A DNA stretch of 64,000 bases, from contig CAMBRC010000012.1 in NCBI GenBank assembly GCA_945869965.1, positions 1 to 64,000 on the forward strand, read 5' to 3'. This stretch comes from Asaia bogorensis. Its GTDB lineage: Bacteria > Pseudomonadota > Alphaproteobacteria > Acetobacterales > Acetobacteraceae. Positions 35,087 through 44,305 of the stretch are shown piece by piece (the first letter of the stretch is position 1; the number at the start of each line of letters is the position of its first letter). A program made the position numbers and the translations under genes. The notes below the pieces were generated by a model. That model saw only the letters and a program-made list of their open reading frames with translations, searched no databases and was not told the DNA's origin.

Positions 35087-36069
35087 CCCGCCACTCTCAG
35101 GCAGCGCGCCATGCGACCTGGGGCGGGATGGCGTGGTTCCGGGACCGTGGTCCGGCACGCTTCCATCGCCTGGCTGCAGCGCGGACCGAAGGCACAGCCG
35201 CTGGGCAGGCGCCGCAGGTCGGGCGGGCTGCCGGGAATCGCCTGGATGTCCTGGTCGCGGTGTTCGCCGTGCACGGTCGAGGCCAACAGGCCCTGGGTAT
35301 AGGGATGCTGCGGGTTGGCCAGCACATCGGCCACCGGCCCTTCCTCGACGATCCGCCCGGCATACATCACCGCGATCCGGTCGGCGATTTCGGCGGCCAC
35401 GCCGAGGTCGTGGGTGACGAAGATGGTCGCCATGCCCATCTCCTGTTGCAACCGCCGCAACAGGATCAGCACCTGGATCTGCACCGTGGCGTCCAGCGCC
35501 GTGGTCGGCTCATCCGCCAGCAACAGGCGCGGCCCGCAGGACAGCGCCATTGCGATCATCGCGCGCTGGCGCAGCCCGCCGGAGAGCTCGTGCGGATAGG
35601 CATCCAGCCGGCGCTCCGGCGAGGGGATCTTCACCAGTTCGAACAGCTCCAGGGCGCGGGCGCGTGCCTGTGCCTTGGTGCCGCCCTTGTGGCGGATGAT
35701 GGTCTCGCTGATCTGCTGGTTGATCGTGTAGACCGGGTCCAGTGCCGTCATCGGCTCCTGGAAGATCATCGCGGCCAGGCCGCCGCGATAGTCGCCCAGC
35801 GTTTTGCGACCCATCGCCAGCACGTCGTGTCCGTCCACCGTCAGCCGGCCGCTGATCTGCGCCCGTCCGGCGGGCAACAGCCGCAACAGCGCGCGCAGGG
35901 TGACGCTCTTGCCCGAGCCGGATTCACCCAGGATGCACAGCGTCTCGCCCGGCCGCACGCTGAAGCTGACGCCGTTCACCGCGTGGACCGTGGCTTCGCG
36001 GGTGACGAATTTCACCGTCAGGTCATCGACCGAGACCAGCGGTGCCTGTCCGACCATCGACCCGTCCAT
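35083..36069 (-). CDS. ABC transporter ATPase, DppD/OppD type
   Basis: First-type ATPase of a dipeptide/oligopeptide-class importer, 328 aa. Walker [10 protein letters not shown]-loop [12 protein letters not shown], signature LSGGLRQR, Walker [13 protein letters not shown] and switch His FVTHDL are intact. The C-terminal Cys-containing segment [16 protein letters not shown] is the iron-sulfur/zinc-like motif typical of the subfamily. ATG 36069 is preferred because a GGGGAGGG site precedes it. It is last in the operon that begins at 42235. Confidence 0.92.
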   Translation of the reverse strand: MDGSMVGQAPLVSVDDLTVKFVTREATVHAVNGVSFSVRPGETLCILGESGSGKSVTLRALLRLLPAGRAQISGRLTVDGHDVLAMGRKTLGDYRGGLAAMIFQEPMTALDPVYTINQQISETIIRHKGGTKAQARARALELFELVKIPSPERRLDAYPHELSGGLRQRAMIAMALSCGPRLLLADEPTTALDATVQIQVLILLRRLQQEMGMATIFVTHDLGVAAEIADRIAVMYAGRIVEEGPVADVLANPQHPYTQGLLASTVHGEHRDQDIQAIPGSPPDLRRLPSGCAFGPRCSQAMEACRTTVPEPRHPAPGRMARCLRVAG

Positions 36070-37157
36070 CACGCCCTCCCCGCCACGCCGGCGCGCGTGT
36101 GGCCGGAGTCTGGATTGTGGATATGGCAGGCGGCAACATGGGAATCGCGATCCAGCCAGGTGCCGAGCGCTGGCACCTGGGCCGCGCAGACCGCCTCGGC
36201 CATTGGGCAGCGGGTGCGGAAGCGGCAGCCCGAAGGCGGGTCGATCGGACTTGGCGGATCGCCCACCAAGGGTGGCTCCTCGATCCGGTTTGCCGGGTCC
36301 ATGGACGGGCGCGAGCCCAGCAGCGCCGAGGTATAGGGGTGCAGCGGCCGGCTGAAGATCTCCTCCACCGGGCCGAGTTCCACGACATGGCCGAGATACA
36401 TCACCAGCACCCGATCGCTGATGTACTGCACAACATTGAGATCGTGGCTGATGAACACATAGGTCAGGTTGAAGCTGCGCTTGAGCTGGCGCAGCAGGTT
36501 CAGCACCTGGGCCTCGATCGATTTGTCCAGCGCCGAGACCGCCTCGTCCAGGATCACCATGCGCGGATTGATCGCCAGCGCGCGGGCGATGTTCACCCGC
36601 TGCTTCTGGCCGCCGGATAATTCATGCGGATAGCGCGGCCCGAACAGCGAGGGGTTGAGCCCCACCTTGACCAGGATGTCGCGCGCGATCTCCCGGGCGT
36701 CGGTCTGGTTCTTGCCCTGTACGAATGGCCCGAAGGCGACCGAATCCTGGATCGGCATGCGCGGGTTCAGCGACGAATAGCTGTCCTGAAACACCATCTG
36801 CACCTGGCGCCGCAGCGCCTGGACAGTGATGCCGTCCGGCGCGCCGACCGTGTCGCCATCGAAGATCAGCTCGCCGGCGTCGGGCGCGATCAGATGCAAC
36901 AGCAGCCGCGCCAGGGTCGATTTGCCGCAGCCGGACTCGCCCACCACACCCAGGGTCTCGCCCTTGAACAGGGTGAAGGACACGCCATCCACCGCGCGCA
37001 CCGCGGCGCGGCGATTGCCCAGCAGGCCGGCATTGGCCGCCTTCACCTGGAAGTGCTTGCGCAGGTCACGCGCGATCAACAATGGCTGGGCGGCACCACC
37101 GCGGTCGCGGGTGTCCAGCGCATCGGGTTGGGCCTGGGTCAATTCGGCGCGCTCCAT
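36069..37157 (-). CDS. ABC transporter ATPase, DppF/OppF type
   Basis: Second ATPase of the same importer, 362 aa. Walker [11 protein letters not shown]-loop [14 protein letters not shown], signature LSGGQKQR, Walker [15 protein letters not shown] and FISHDLNVV are present. The C-terminal [16 protein letters not shown] mirrors its partner. The N-terminus has about 25 extra residues before [11 protein letters not shown]. The start codon shares one base with the permease stop (TGATG). Confidence 0.92.
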   Translation of the reverse strand: MERAELTQAQPDALDTRDRGGAAQPLLIARDLRKHFQVKAANAGLLGNRRAAVRAVDGVSFTLFKGETLGVVGESGCGKSTLARLLLHLIAPDAGELIFDGDTVGAPDGITVQALRRQVQMVFQDSYSSLNPRMPIQDSVAFGPFVQGKNQTDAREIARDILVKVGLNPSLFGPRYPHELSGGQKQRVNIARALAINPRMVILDEAVSALDKSIEAQVLNLLRQLKRSFNLTYVFISHDLNVVQYISDRVLVMYLGHVVELGPVEEIFSRPLHPYTSALLGSRPSMDPANRIEEPPLVGDPPSPIDPPSGCRFRTRCPMAEAVCAAQVPALGTWLDRDSHVAACHIHNPDSGHTRAGVAGRA

Positions 37158-38065
37158 CACATCCTCACATCCATGGCCGCCCGGATCCCGTCGCTGACCA
37201 GGTTGAAGCAGATCGACGTGATGAAGATCGCAATCCCGGGCACGGCGCAGATGAGCGGGTTCACGTAAATCGACTGGCGCAGCGTGCTCAGCATCAAGCC
37301 CCAATCCGGCTCCGGCGGCTTCACGCCCAACCCCAGGAAGGACAGGCCGGAGGCCAGCAGGATCGACACGCTGACCAGGCTGGACGCATAGATGAAGACC
37401 GGGCCAAGCACATTGCCCAATACATGGTGGCGGATGATGGTGAACATCCCGGCACCTGAGGCCCGCGCCGCCTCGATGAAATCGAGATTGCGCACCTGCG
37501 CCGTTGCCGTTTCCGCCACCCGGCAGATCGCCGGGGTGAACACCAGCGACAGGGCGATCATGCCGTTCAGGACGCCGCCGCCCATCGCCCCGCTGATCGC
37601 CACCGCCAGCAGCACGGACGGAAACGCATAGAACACGTCCATGGTGCGCATGATCGCGGTGTTCACCGCCTTGCCGCCGAAGCCCGCTATAACGCCGAGC
37701 GAGCCGCCGACCAGGGTGGCAATCATCACCGGCACCAGGCCCATGAAAAGCGAGATGCGCCCGCCATAGATTAGGCGCGACAGCATGTCGCGGCCCAGTT
37801 CGTCAGTGCCCAGGATGTGTCCGCGCCAGCCAAACGGCTTGAGCCGGCCGATCACGCTATCCTTGTACGGGTTCATTGGCGCGACCCAGGGCGCGAAGAT
37901 CGCCGTGAGGATGATCGCCAGCACGATGGCACCGAACACCAGCGTGACCGGGTCGTGGCGCAGCCGGTAGCCAACCGACTGCCAGTAGCTGCGCACCTGG
38001 GTGGCCGGCAGCGCCTCGGCCTCCCAGTTGGAAACGTTCGGGGCGGGGATGATGGCCTGTGACAT
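37157..38065 (-). CDS. ABC transporter permease, DppC type
   Basis: Inner-membrane permease of the dipeptide class, 302 aa, about six helices. The EAA loop [21 protein letters not shown] contacts the ATPase. The N-terminal segment [21 protein letters not shown] is the DppC-type signature (LGTDxxGRD). It overlaps the ATPase by one base and follows DppB by 12 bases. Confidence 0.93.
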   Translation of the reverse strand: MSQAIIPAPNVSNWEAEALPATQVRSYWQSVGYRLRHDPVTLVFGAIVLAIILTAIFAPWVAPMNPYKDSVIGRLKPFGWRGHILGTDELGRDMLSRLIYGGRISLFMGLVPVMIATLVGGSLGVIAGFGGKAVNTAIMRTMDVFYAFPSVLLAVAISGAMGGGVLNGMIALSLVFTPAICRVAETATAQVRNLDFIEAARASGAGMFTIIRHHVLGNVLGPVFIYASSLVSVSILLASGLSFLGLGVKPPEPDWGLMLSTLRQSIYVNPLICAVPGIAIFITSICFNLVSDGIRAAMDVRM

Positions 38066-38077
38066 GCTGGTATTCCC

Positions 38078-39034
38078 TCAGGCGCGGCGGATGCGTGGGT
38101 CGATGATCGACTGCAACAGGTCGACCAGCAGGTTGGTGGCCACGAACACCATCGCCAGCAACAGGATCGAACCTTGCAGCACCGGGATGTCGCGGTTGAT
38201 GATCGACTTGCTCAACAGGAAGCCGCTGCCCGGCCAGGTGAACACGGTCTCGATCAGGATCGAGCCGCCCATCAGGTAGCCGAACTGCAACCCCATCACG
38301 GCAAGCACGCCGGGCATCGAGTTCTTCAACACGTGGCGGATGACTGCGAACTCCGACAATCCCTTGGCCCGCAGCGTGATGATGAAGTCCTGGCCACGGA
38401 TCTCGGCCACCGCCGCGCGCGTGGTGCGGGCCAGAATGCCAACCGGCACCATGGCCAAGGTGAATACCGGCAGCACCAGATACCGCAGATCATCCAGGTT
38501 GAAGATGCTGAAACTCGCCGAGCCCGATGGCCCCATGCCGGTGGCCGGCAGCACCATCAGCTCCACGGCGAAGACGATCACCAGCACGATGCCCAGCCAG
38601 TAATTCGGCAGGCTGACGCCCATCACCGCGGTCCCGGTCACCACGCGGTCGATCACCCGGCCGGGGAAGCATCCGGCGACGGCCCCCATGGTGTAGCCGA
38701 TCATGAATGCCAGCGGGATGGCGAAGCTGGTCAGCACCAGCGTGTTCGACAGCGAGCCCAGCACCTCGTCAATCACCGGCCGGCGCGACGAGATCGACAC
38801 GCCGAAATCACCCTGCAGCACGCGCACTACCCACAGGCCGAACTGCACCGGGATGGGCTTGTCGAAGCCGTACTCTTTCTTGACCAACTCGATCGTCTCG
38901 GCCGAGGCGTCCGCTGGCAGGATCGTCTGCAGCGGATCGCCTGGGGCGAGATAGACCAGCGAGAAGCAGACCACGCTCACCCCGAAGGCGATCGGGATGG
39001 CGTAAAGGATGCGCCTGACGATGTAGGCGAGCAT
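38078..39034 (-). CDS. ABC transporter permease, DppB type
   Basis: First permease of the importer, 318 aa, six predicted helices. N-terminal IVRRILYAIPIAFGVSVVCF and the DppB hallmark LAPGDPLQTILP are present. The EAA-like loop is TLRAKGLSEFAVIRHVLKNSM. It begins 16 bases after the second solute-binding protein gene. Confidence 0.93.
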   Translation of the reverse strand: MLAYIVRRILYAIPIAFGVSVVCFSLVYLAPGDPLQTILPADASAETIELVKKEYGFDKPIPVQFGLWVVRVLQGDFGVSISSRRPVIDEVLGSLSNTLVLTSFAIPLAFMIGYTMGAVAGCFPGRVIDRVVTGTAVMGVSLPNYWLGIVLVIVFAVELMVLPATGMGPSGSASFSIFNLDDLRYLVLPVFTLAMVPVGILARTTRAAVAEIRGQDFIITLRAKGLSEFAVIRHVLKNSMPGVLAVMGLQFGYLMGGSILIETVFTWPGSGFLLSKSIINRDIPVLQGSILLLAMVFVATNLLVDLLQSIIDPRIRRA

Positions 39035-39050
39035 GATCTGTCTTCCTCGC

Positions 39051-40640
39051 TCAGGGGGCCACGGTGATCGGGGTCAGGTCCTGGAACCAGCTCTGCGCCT
39101 GCACGAAGCCCTTCAGCTTCGGCGACAGCGCGCGCGGGTTCACGTCATGGGCCACCCAGATCATGATCGCCTGGTCGTTCATCCGCTCGTTGAGCTGCTT
39201 CAGCAGGCCGAGCCGCTTGCCGCCATCGAACTCCGCACCGATCTTCATGATGAGATCCTCGGTGGCGGCATCTTCGTACTTGCCCCAGTTGGCACCGGCG
39301 GGGGCCCATTGTGCCTTCTGCACGTGGCGGATCAGGCCGTACCACGGATCCTGCGCCGCCCGGCTGATGTTGATGCCGTGGATCTTCGGGAACTTGTCCG
39401 GCCCGCCGCGGCCCACATCGAGCAGGGCGTTCCAGTCCATCACCTCGAAGTTCACCTTGAAGCCGACGGCCTCCAGGTTGGACTTCACCAGCTCGTTCAT
39501 CGGCAGTGGCTGCATCTGGCCGGAGCCCGAGGTGGAGATGGCCAGCGTGACGTTGCAGGGGAAGCAATTGGCTTCCCTCAGCAGTGCCGTCGCCTTCTTC
39601 GGGTCGAACTTGTACTCGACCGGGTTGCCGTAGTACGGCGTCGAACGCGGGATGGTGGAATAGCCTTCCTCCATGATGCCGCCGAGCAACTCCTTCACAT
39701 CGGGCCGGTTGATCGCGAAATTCGCGGCGCGGCGGACCCGCACATCGGTGAACGGACCCGACACGTAGTTCAGCTGATAGGCCCAATTATGCGGATAGGT
39801 GTTGGTGATCACGTTCATCCCGGCGGATTTCAGCCGCGGAATGGTGTCCGGCGCCGGTGCCTCGACGAAATTGACCTGGCCCGACAACAAGGCCGCGGTG
39901 CGCGTCGCCGCCTCGGGCATCGGCACCAGCACCAGCCGGTCGAACTTTGCAACGCGTGCCTTGTCCCAGTAATCCTTGTTCGGGACCATCTCCATGCGCT
40001 CACGCGGCACCGAGCGGACGAACCTGAACGGGCCGGTGCCAGAAGGCTGGGTGATGTATTCCTTCCAGTCGTATTTCAGCGCCTCGGCCCGGCACCGGCT
40101 GATCAGGACCACCAGGCTGAGATTGTAGAAGAACTGGCTGTCCACCGTCTTGGTGTTGATCGCCACCGTGTGGCTGTCGATCTTCTCGATGGACTCGAAG
40201 TTGGTGATGTAGCCGCGGGTCAGCGCGAACTGGTACGTGTCGAACGCCGGCGACTTGTTGTCGGTGTAGCGCACGAAGTTCCACACCACGTCATCGGCGG
40301 TGAAGTCACAGCCATCGTGCCACTTCACCCCCTGGCGCAGCTTGAGGATCCAGCGCTTGTGGTTGGCCGGATCGATCTCCCACGAGGTCGCCAGGCCGGG
40401 CTTCACGTCGGCCGCCTTGTCGAACTTCGACAGGTCCCAGCCCACCAGCGCGTCATAAAGATTGAAGGCGACGAAACGAAAGCCTTCAAACCCCTGGTCG
40501 GCCGAACCGGTGGTGATCGGCAGGTCGCCGGCGGTCATGGCAACGGTCACGGTGCCCTGTGCCTGGCCCGCGGAGGGGGCCAGGACAGGCACGGCAAGCG
40601 CTGCTGCGGCAAGCAAAGCAGTGCGGAGACGAAACATCAT
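39051..40640 (-). CDS. Solute-binding protein 2 of the dpp-type operon
   Basis: Family 5 periplasmic binding protein, 529 aa, with a Sec signal peptide (LLAAAALAVPVLAPSAGQAQ). It carries LRQGVKWHDGCDFTADDVVWN, GTGPFRF and an end AHDVNPRALSPKLKGFVQAQ. It is closely similar to the adjacent binding protein (both have MTAGD...TTG.ADQGFEG.RF, and end SWFQDLTPI/NWFQDMTPI), so they are tandem duplicates. Its start overlaps the other's stop (ATGATG). The ligand is not necessarily a peptide; this family also binds opines, nickel and polyamines. Confidence 0.92.
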   Translation of the reverse strand: MMFRLRTALLAAAALAVPVLAPSAGQAQGTVTVAMTAGDLPITTGSADQGFEGFRFVAFNLYDALVGWDLSKFDKAADVKPGLATSWEIDPANHKRWILKLRQGVKWHDGCDFTADDVVWNFVRYTDNKSPAFDTYQFALTRGYITNFESIEKIDSHTVAINTKTVDSQFFYNLSLVVLISRCRAEALKYDWKEYITQPSGTGPFRFVRSVPRERMEMVPNKDYWDKARVAKFDRLVLVPMPEAATRTAALLSGQVNFVEAPAPDTIPRLKSAGMNVITNTYPHNWAYQLNYVSGPFTDVRVRRAANFAINRPDVKELLGGIMEEGYSTIPRSTPYYGNPVEYKFDPKKATALLREANCFPCNVTLAISTSGSGQMQPLPMNELVKSNLEAVGFKVNFEVMDWNALLDVGRGGPDKFPKIHGINISRAAQDPWYGLIRHVQKAQWAPAGANWGKYEDAATEDLIMKIGAEFDGGKRLGLLKQLNERMNDQAIMIWVAHDVNPRALSPKLKGFVQAQSWFQDLTPITVAP

Positions 40641-42235
40641 GGCAGCACCTTGATCGGGGTCATGTCCTGGAACCAGTTCTGCGCCTGCACAAAGCCCTGG
40701 ACCTTGGGCGACAGCGCGCGCGGATTGACGTCGTGGACCACGTAGATCATCAGCGCCTGCTCGTTCTGCACCTCATGCAGCTTGGTCAGCATGCCCAGCC
40801 GCTTGGTCGCGTCGAACTCGTTGAAGATCTGGCCAACCAGCGCCTCGGTCTCCTCGCTGAAGAAATGCCCCCAGTTCGCGCCGGCCGGCGACCAGTAAGC
40901 GCGGCCCACCGGCTTCATGATGGCTATCACCGGGTCCATGATGGCCCGTGAGCCATTCACCCCGTGAACCTCGGGGAACTTCTCCACCCCGCCACGGAAG
41001 ATCACCAGCATGGCGTTCCAGTCCATGACCTGGAAAGTCACCTTGAAGCCGGCCGCCTCAAGCTGGGTCTTGAGCAACTCGTTCATCGGCAAGGGCTGCA
41101 TCTGGCCGGAACCGGAGGTCGAAATCGCCAAGGTGATGTTGCACGGCAGGCAGCCTGCTTCCTTCAGCAGAGCATTTGCCTTTTTGGTATTGAATTCGTA
41201 CCGGTACGGCTTGCCATAGTAAGGGGAGCTCGGCGGCATCTGGGCATATTGCTCGGTCGCCATCCCGCCAAGCAGTTCCACAAAATCTGCCCGGTTGAGC
41301 GCATAGTTGGCGGCCTTGCGAACGCGCACATCGGTGAACGGTCCCGTCTTGAAGTTCAACGTGAACGGCCAGTTATGCGGATAGGTGTTGGTGACGATCT
41401 TCATGCCGGCCGATTTGAGCCGCGGAATGCTGTCCGGCGGCGGCGCCTCGACGAAATTCACCTGCCCGGACAACAACGCCGCCACCCGGGTCGACGCCTC
41501 GGGCATCGGGATCAGGATCATGCGGTCATGCTTGGGAACGCGCTTGGTGTCCCAATGCGCCTTGTTCGGCACCAGTTCCAACCGCTCGCGTGGGATCATC
41601 CTGTCATACAGGTACGGCCCAGTGCCCGAAGGCTGCGTCGCATAGGCCGCCCAGTCATACTTGAGCGCCTCGGCCCGGCACCGGCTGACCATCGGCACAT
41701 AAGCCATGGTGTAGGGGAACAATGACTCCACGAAATGCGTCGAAATCGCCACCGTGGAATCGTCGATCTTCTCCACGCCGGCCACATTGGTCATGAAGCC
41801 GCGCGCCAGGGCGAATTGCTGGGCAAAGAACTGCGGTGAGGTGTTGTCGGTCAGCCGGCGGATGTTCCACACCACGTCCTCGGCGCTGAACGAACACCCG
41901 TCATGCCACTTGACCCCTGCCCGAAGCTTGAAGATCCAGCGCTTGTGGTTGGCCGGATCAACCGCCCACTCGGTGGCCAGGCCGGGCACGATGTCCGAAG
42001 CCTTGTCGCCCTGCTGCAGGTCCCAGCCCACCAGCCCGTCGTACAGGCTCCAGGCCACGAAGCGGTATCCCTCGAACCCCTGGTCGGCATTGCCGGTGGT
42101 TACCGCGATATCGCCGGCGGTCATCGCCACCCGCAATGTGCCTTGGGCCTGTGCCGCTGACGGCGGCAATGAAGTGGCCGCCAATGCGGCACACGCCGCG
42201 AAAGCCCCCGAGATACGCCATTGCCGAAAGCTCAT
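40637..42235 (-). CDS. Solute-binding protein 1 of the dpp-type operon
   Basis: Family 5 binding protein, 532 aa, first gene of the six-gene importer operon. Signal peptide: ISGAFAACAALAATSLPPSAAQAQ. The mature protein begins GTLRVAMTAGDIAVTTGNADQ, parallel to its tandem paralogue. Both copies keep two Cys in a CxPCN segment (EAGCLPCNITLA here), possibly forming a disulfide. ATG 42235 follows GGAGCGGGG; longer starts at 42277/42286 would disturb the signal peptide. The A/T-rich gap upstream (42240-42420) holds its promoter. Confidence 0.92.
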   Translation of the reverse strand: MSFRQWRISGAFAACAALAATSLPPSAAQAQGTLRVAMTAGDIAVTTGNADQGFEGYRFVAWSLYDGLVGWDLQQGDKASDIVPGLATEWAVDPANHKRWIFKLRAGVKWHDGCSFSAEDVVWNIRRLTDNTSPQFFAQQFALARGFMTNVAGVEKIDDSTVAISTHFVESLFPYTMAYVPMVSRCRAEALKYDWAAYATQPSGTGPYLYDRMIPRERLELVPNKAHWDTKRVPKHDRMILIPMPEASTRVAALLSGQVNFVEAPPPDSIPRLKSAGMKIVTNTYPHNWPFTLNFKTGPFTDVRVRKAANYALNRADFVELLGGMATEQYAQMPPSSPYYGKPYRYEFNTKKANALLKEAGCLPCNITLAISTSGSGQMQPLPMNELLKTQLEAAGFKVTFQVMDWNAMLVIFRGGVEKFPEVHGVNGSRAIMDPVIAIMKPVGRAYWSPAGANWGHFFSEETEALVGQIFNEFDATKRLGMLTKLHEVQNEQALMIYVVHDVNPRALSPKVQGFVQAQNWFQDMTPIKVLP

Positions 42236-42423
42236 TGCCCCGCTCCATGCTGCCTGAGCTGTGCTGCATTGCAACATGTGTGCCATTTATAAAGGCATAT
42301 ACTAAACGATCGACATACGAACATGGGCGAAGATTGTGCATAATCCGCACTAAAATTAGGCGATATGGATTCGTTACGTCCAAAATGAACGAAAAAAAGT
42401 CACGTCGCCAAGCTCTGTGCGCG

Positions 42424-42439
42424 TGGCACGCATCGTGCT
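42424..42439 (+). promoter_or_regulatory. Sigma-54-like promoter before the AtzG/AtzE-like genes
   Basis: TGGCACGCATCGTGCT contains the GG-N10-GC core (GG 42425-42426, GC 42437-42438) and an exact TGGCACG -24 block. The -12 block (GTGCT) departs by one base from TTGCW. A start near 42450 would give a short leader to ATG 42473. Nitrogen-linked amidases are common sigma-54 targets, which fits, but no activator gene is nearby. Confidence 0.45.
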
Positions 42440-42472
42440 CATACTCTGACCACCTCATCTGAAAGGCCGCCA

Positions 42473-42682
42473 ATGTCCTCCCCTGACGACCCCGCCATCC
42501 TGGCCGCCGAATTCGACACCTTCATGGCCCGCGCCGGCGTCACCGTGCCGGCCGAATACCGAGACAGCATCCTGGCCGGCTATGCCGATTTCCGCGCCCA
42601 GCTCCCGCTGCTGCACGGCGCACGCACCCACCTCTCCGAGCCCTCGAACATCTTCTCCCTCGCGGCGAAGGCGGACGCCTGA
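42473..42682 (+). CDS. AtzG-like small subunit (DUF4089)
   Basis: A 69-aa helical protein. The layout (EFDTFMARAGVTVPAEYRDSILAGYADFRAQLPLL) matches AtzG, the small partner known to bind and stabilise the amidase AtzE in cyanuric acid degradation; both descend from GatC/GatA-type pairs. Its stop shares one base with the amidase start (TGATG), so expression is coupled. The true substrate here is unknown. Confidence 0.8.
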   Translation: MSSPDDPAILAAEFDTFMARAGVTVPAEYRDSILAGYADFRAQLPLLHGARTHLSEPSNIFSLAAKADA

Positions 42683-44067
42683 TGGAACCCCTCTCGATCG
42701 CCGAAGCCGGCCGCGCCCTGCGCAGCGGCGCCACCACCGCCAAGAAGCTCGCCGAACAGGCCCTCGCCCGCATCGAAGCGGTGGACGCCAAGGTCAACGC
42801 CTTCGTCCTCGTCACCCCCGAACGCGCCATGATCGACGCCGCCCGCGCCGATGCCGAACTCGCCGCGGGGCATGATCGCGGCCCAATGCACGGCATCCCG
42901 CACGCGCTCAAGGACATCTACGACACCGGCGGCATCCGCTCGACCTGCCACTCCAAGCTGCGCTTGAACCACGTGCCGGACGAGGACGGCGTCGTCGCCG
43001 CCAAACTCGCCGCCGGCGGCGCGGTCCTGCTCGGCAAGCTCGGCACCCACGAATTCGCCCTCGGCGGCCCCAGCTTCGACCTCCCCTTCCCCCCGGCCCG
43101 CAACCCCTGGAACCGCGCCCATATCCCCGGCGGCTCCTCCTCCGGCTCCGGCGCGGCGGTGGCCGCCGGCATCATGCGCATGGCAATGGGCTCGGACACC
43201 GGCGGCTCCATCCGCGGCCCCGCCGCCTATTGCGGCACCGTCGGCCTCAAGCCTACCTACGGCCGCACCAGCCGCCGCGGCGTCTTCCCGCTCTCCACCA
43301 CGCTCGACCATTGCGGCCCGCTCTCCCGCTCGGTCGAGGACTCCGCCCTCACCCTCCAGGTCATCGCCGGCTACGACCCGTTCGACCCAGCCAGCGCCGA
43401 CATGCCGGTCGGCGACTATCTCAAGGACCTGAACAAGGGCGTCGCCGGCCTGCGCATCGGCATCCCGCGCGCCTTCTTCGCCAACGCCCCGATCAAGAAC
43501 GACGAGGTGATCGACGCCATCGATCGCACCGCCGCCGCCCTGCGCCAGGCCGGCGCCATCGTCGAAGACATCATCCTGCCGGATTACGCCCTGTTCTCCA
43601 CCTGCGGCCGCGTCATCATGCTGACCGAGGCCTTCGCCATCCACGAACAAGACATGCAGACCCGCCCGCGCGATTTCGGCCGCCTCACCTTCGAGCGCTT
43701 CGTCCTCGGCGCCACCGTCACCGCCGCCGACCTCACCCAAGCCTTCCGCCTGCGCCGCGAACTCACCACCTCGGTCAACACCGCGCTCGCTGCCTACGAC
43801 GCCCTGATCACCGCCTCCTCGCTGATCCCCGCCCCCACCTTCGAGGGCGCATCCAGCACCATGTCCGCCGCCGCCCCCATGCAGACCATGCCCTTCAACG
43901 TCACCGGCCACCCGGCCCTCAGCGTGCCAACCGGCCTGTCCAGCGAAGGCCTGCCCATGGGTCTCCAAATCGTCGGCCGCGCCTTCGACGAAGCCACCGT
44001 CCTGCGCATCGGCCGTGCGGTCGAGCAACTCTCGGGCTGGGAGAAAGTGGGGCTGCCCGAGCTCTGA
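42682..44067 (+). CDS. AtzE-like amidase (amidase signature family)
   Basis: Amidase-signature hydrolase, 461 aa. The Ser-cisSer-Lys triad is complete: Lys77 in HALKDIYD, a cis-Ser in GGSSSGSG (151-157) and nucleophile Ser176 in DTGGSIRGP. The pairing with an AtzG-like subunit marks it as AtzE-like (1-carboxybiuret hydrolase in the known pathway), though close relatives act on other amides. AtzD, AtzH and AtzF are not in the window. The divergent ABC importer could supply an amide substrate. Confidence 0.88.
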   Translation: MEPLSIAEAGRALRSGATTAKKLAEQALARIEAVDAKVNAFVLVTPERAMIDAARADAELAAGHDRGPMHGIPHALKDIYDTGGIRSTCHSKLRLNHVPDEDGVVAAKLAAGGAVLLGKLGTHEFALGGPSFDLPFPPARNPWNRAHIPGGSSSGSGAAVAAGIMRMAMGSDTGGSIRGPAAYCGTVGLKPTYGRTSRRGVFPLSTTLDHCGPLSRSVEDSALTLQVIAGYDPFDPASADMPVGDYLKDLNKGVAGLRIGIPRAFFANAPIKNDEVIDAIDRTAAALRQAGAIVEDIILPDYALFSTCGRVIMLTEAFAIHEQDMQTRPRDFGRLTFERFVLGATVTAADLTQAFRLRRELTTSVNTALAAYDALITASSLIPAPTFEGASSTMSAAAPMQTMPFNVTGHPALSVPTGLSSEGLPMGLQIVGRAFDEATVLRIGRAVEQLSGWEKVGLPEL

Positions 44068-44080
44068 GTAGGCAGAAAGG

Positions 44081-44218
44081 CCAGGGCTCTGCCCTGGACC
44101 CGCTGGGGCCGGCGGCCCCAGACCCCATTTTCCCCCAGCATGGCCGGTGGAAGCCAATGAATTCACTTAAGGCCAAGGTCCAGGGGCTTGGCCCCTGGCG
44201 GGTCTGGGCGGAGCCCAG
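44081..44218. repeat. Cluster of four GC-rich hairpins
   Basis: CCAGGGCTCTGCCCTGG (44081-44097), CTGGGGCCGGCGGCCCCAG (44103-44121), CCAGGGGCTTGGCCCCTGG (44180-44198) and CTGGGCGGAGCCCAG (44204-44218). They come as two pairs with the same order (CCAGGG type, then CTGGG type) separated by 58 bases of lower GC. This is the only content of the 238-base gap. The pairs look like interspersed repeats and may also end transcription of the amidase gene. Confidence 0.8.
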
Positions 44219-44305
44219 CCTTGCTTCACCGTCCAGCCGCCCCCGCAATTGCATCCCAAGCCCCGCTGCGGCAGGCTGCCGGAAGGCATATCGGGAGGAC
44301 GCGCG

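Noticed and set aside
42286-42472. Possible small gene in the divergent gap
   Set aside because: The stretch is A/T-rich with no convincing ribosome site or codon pattern; it reads as promoter DNA.
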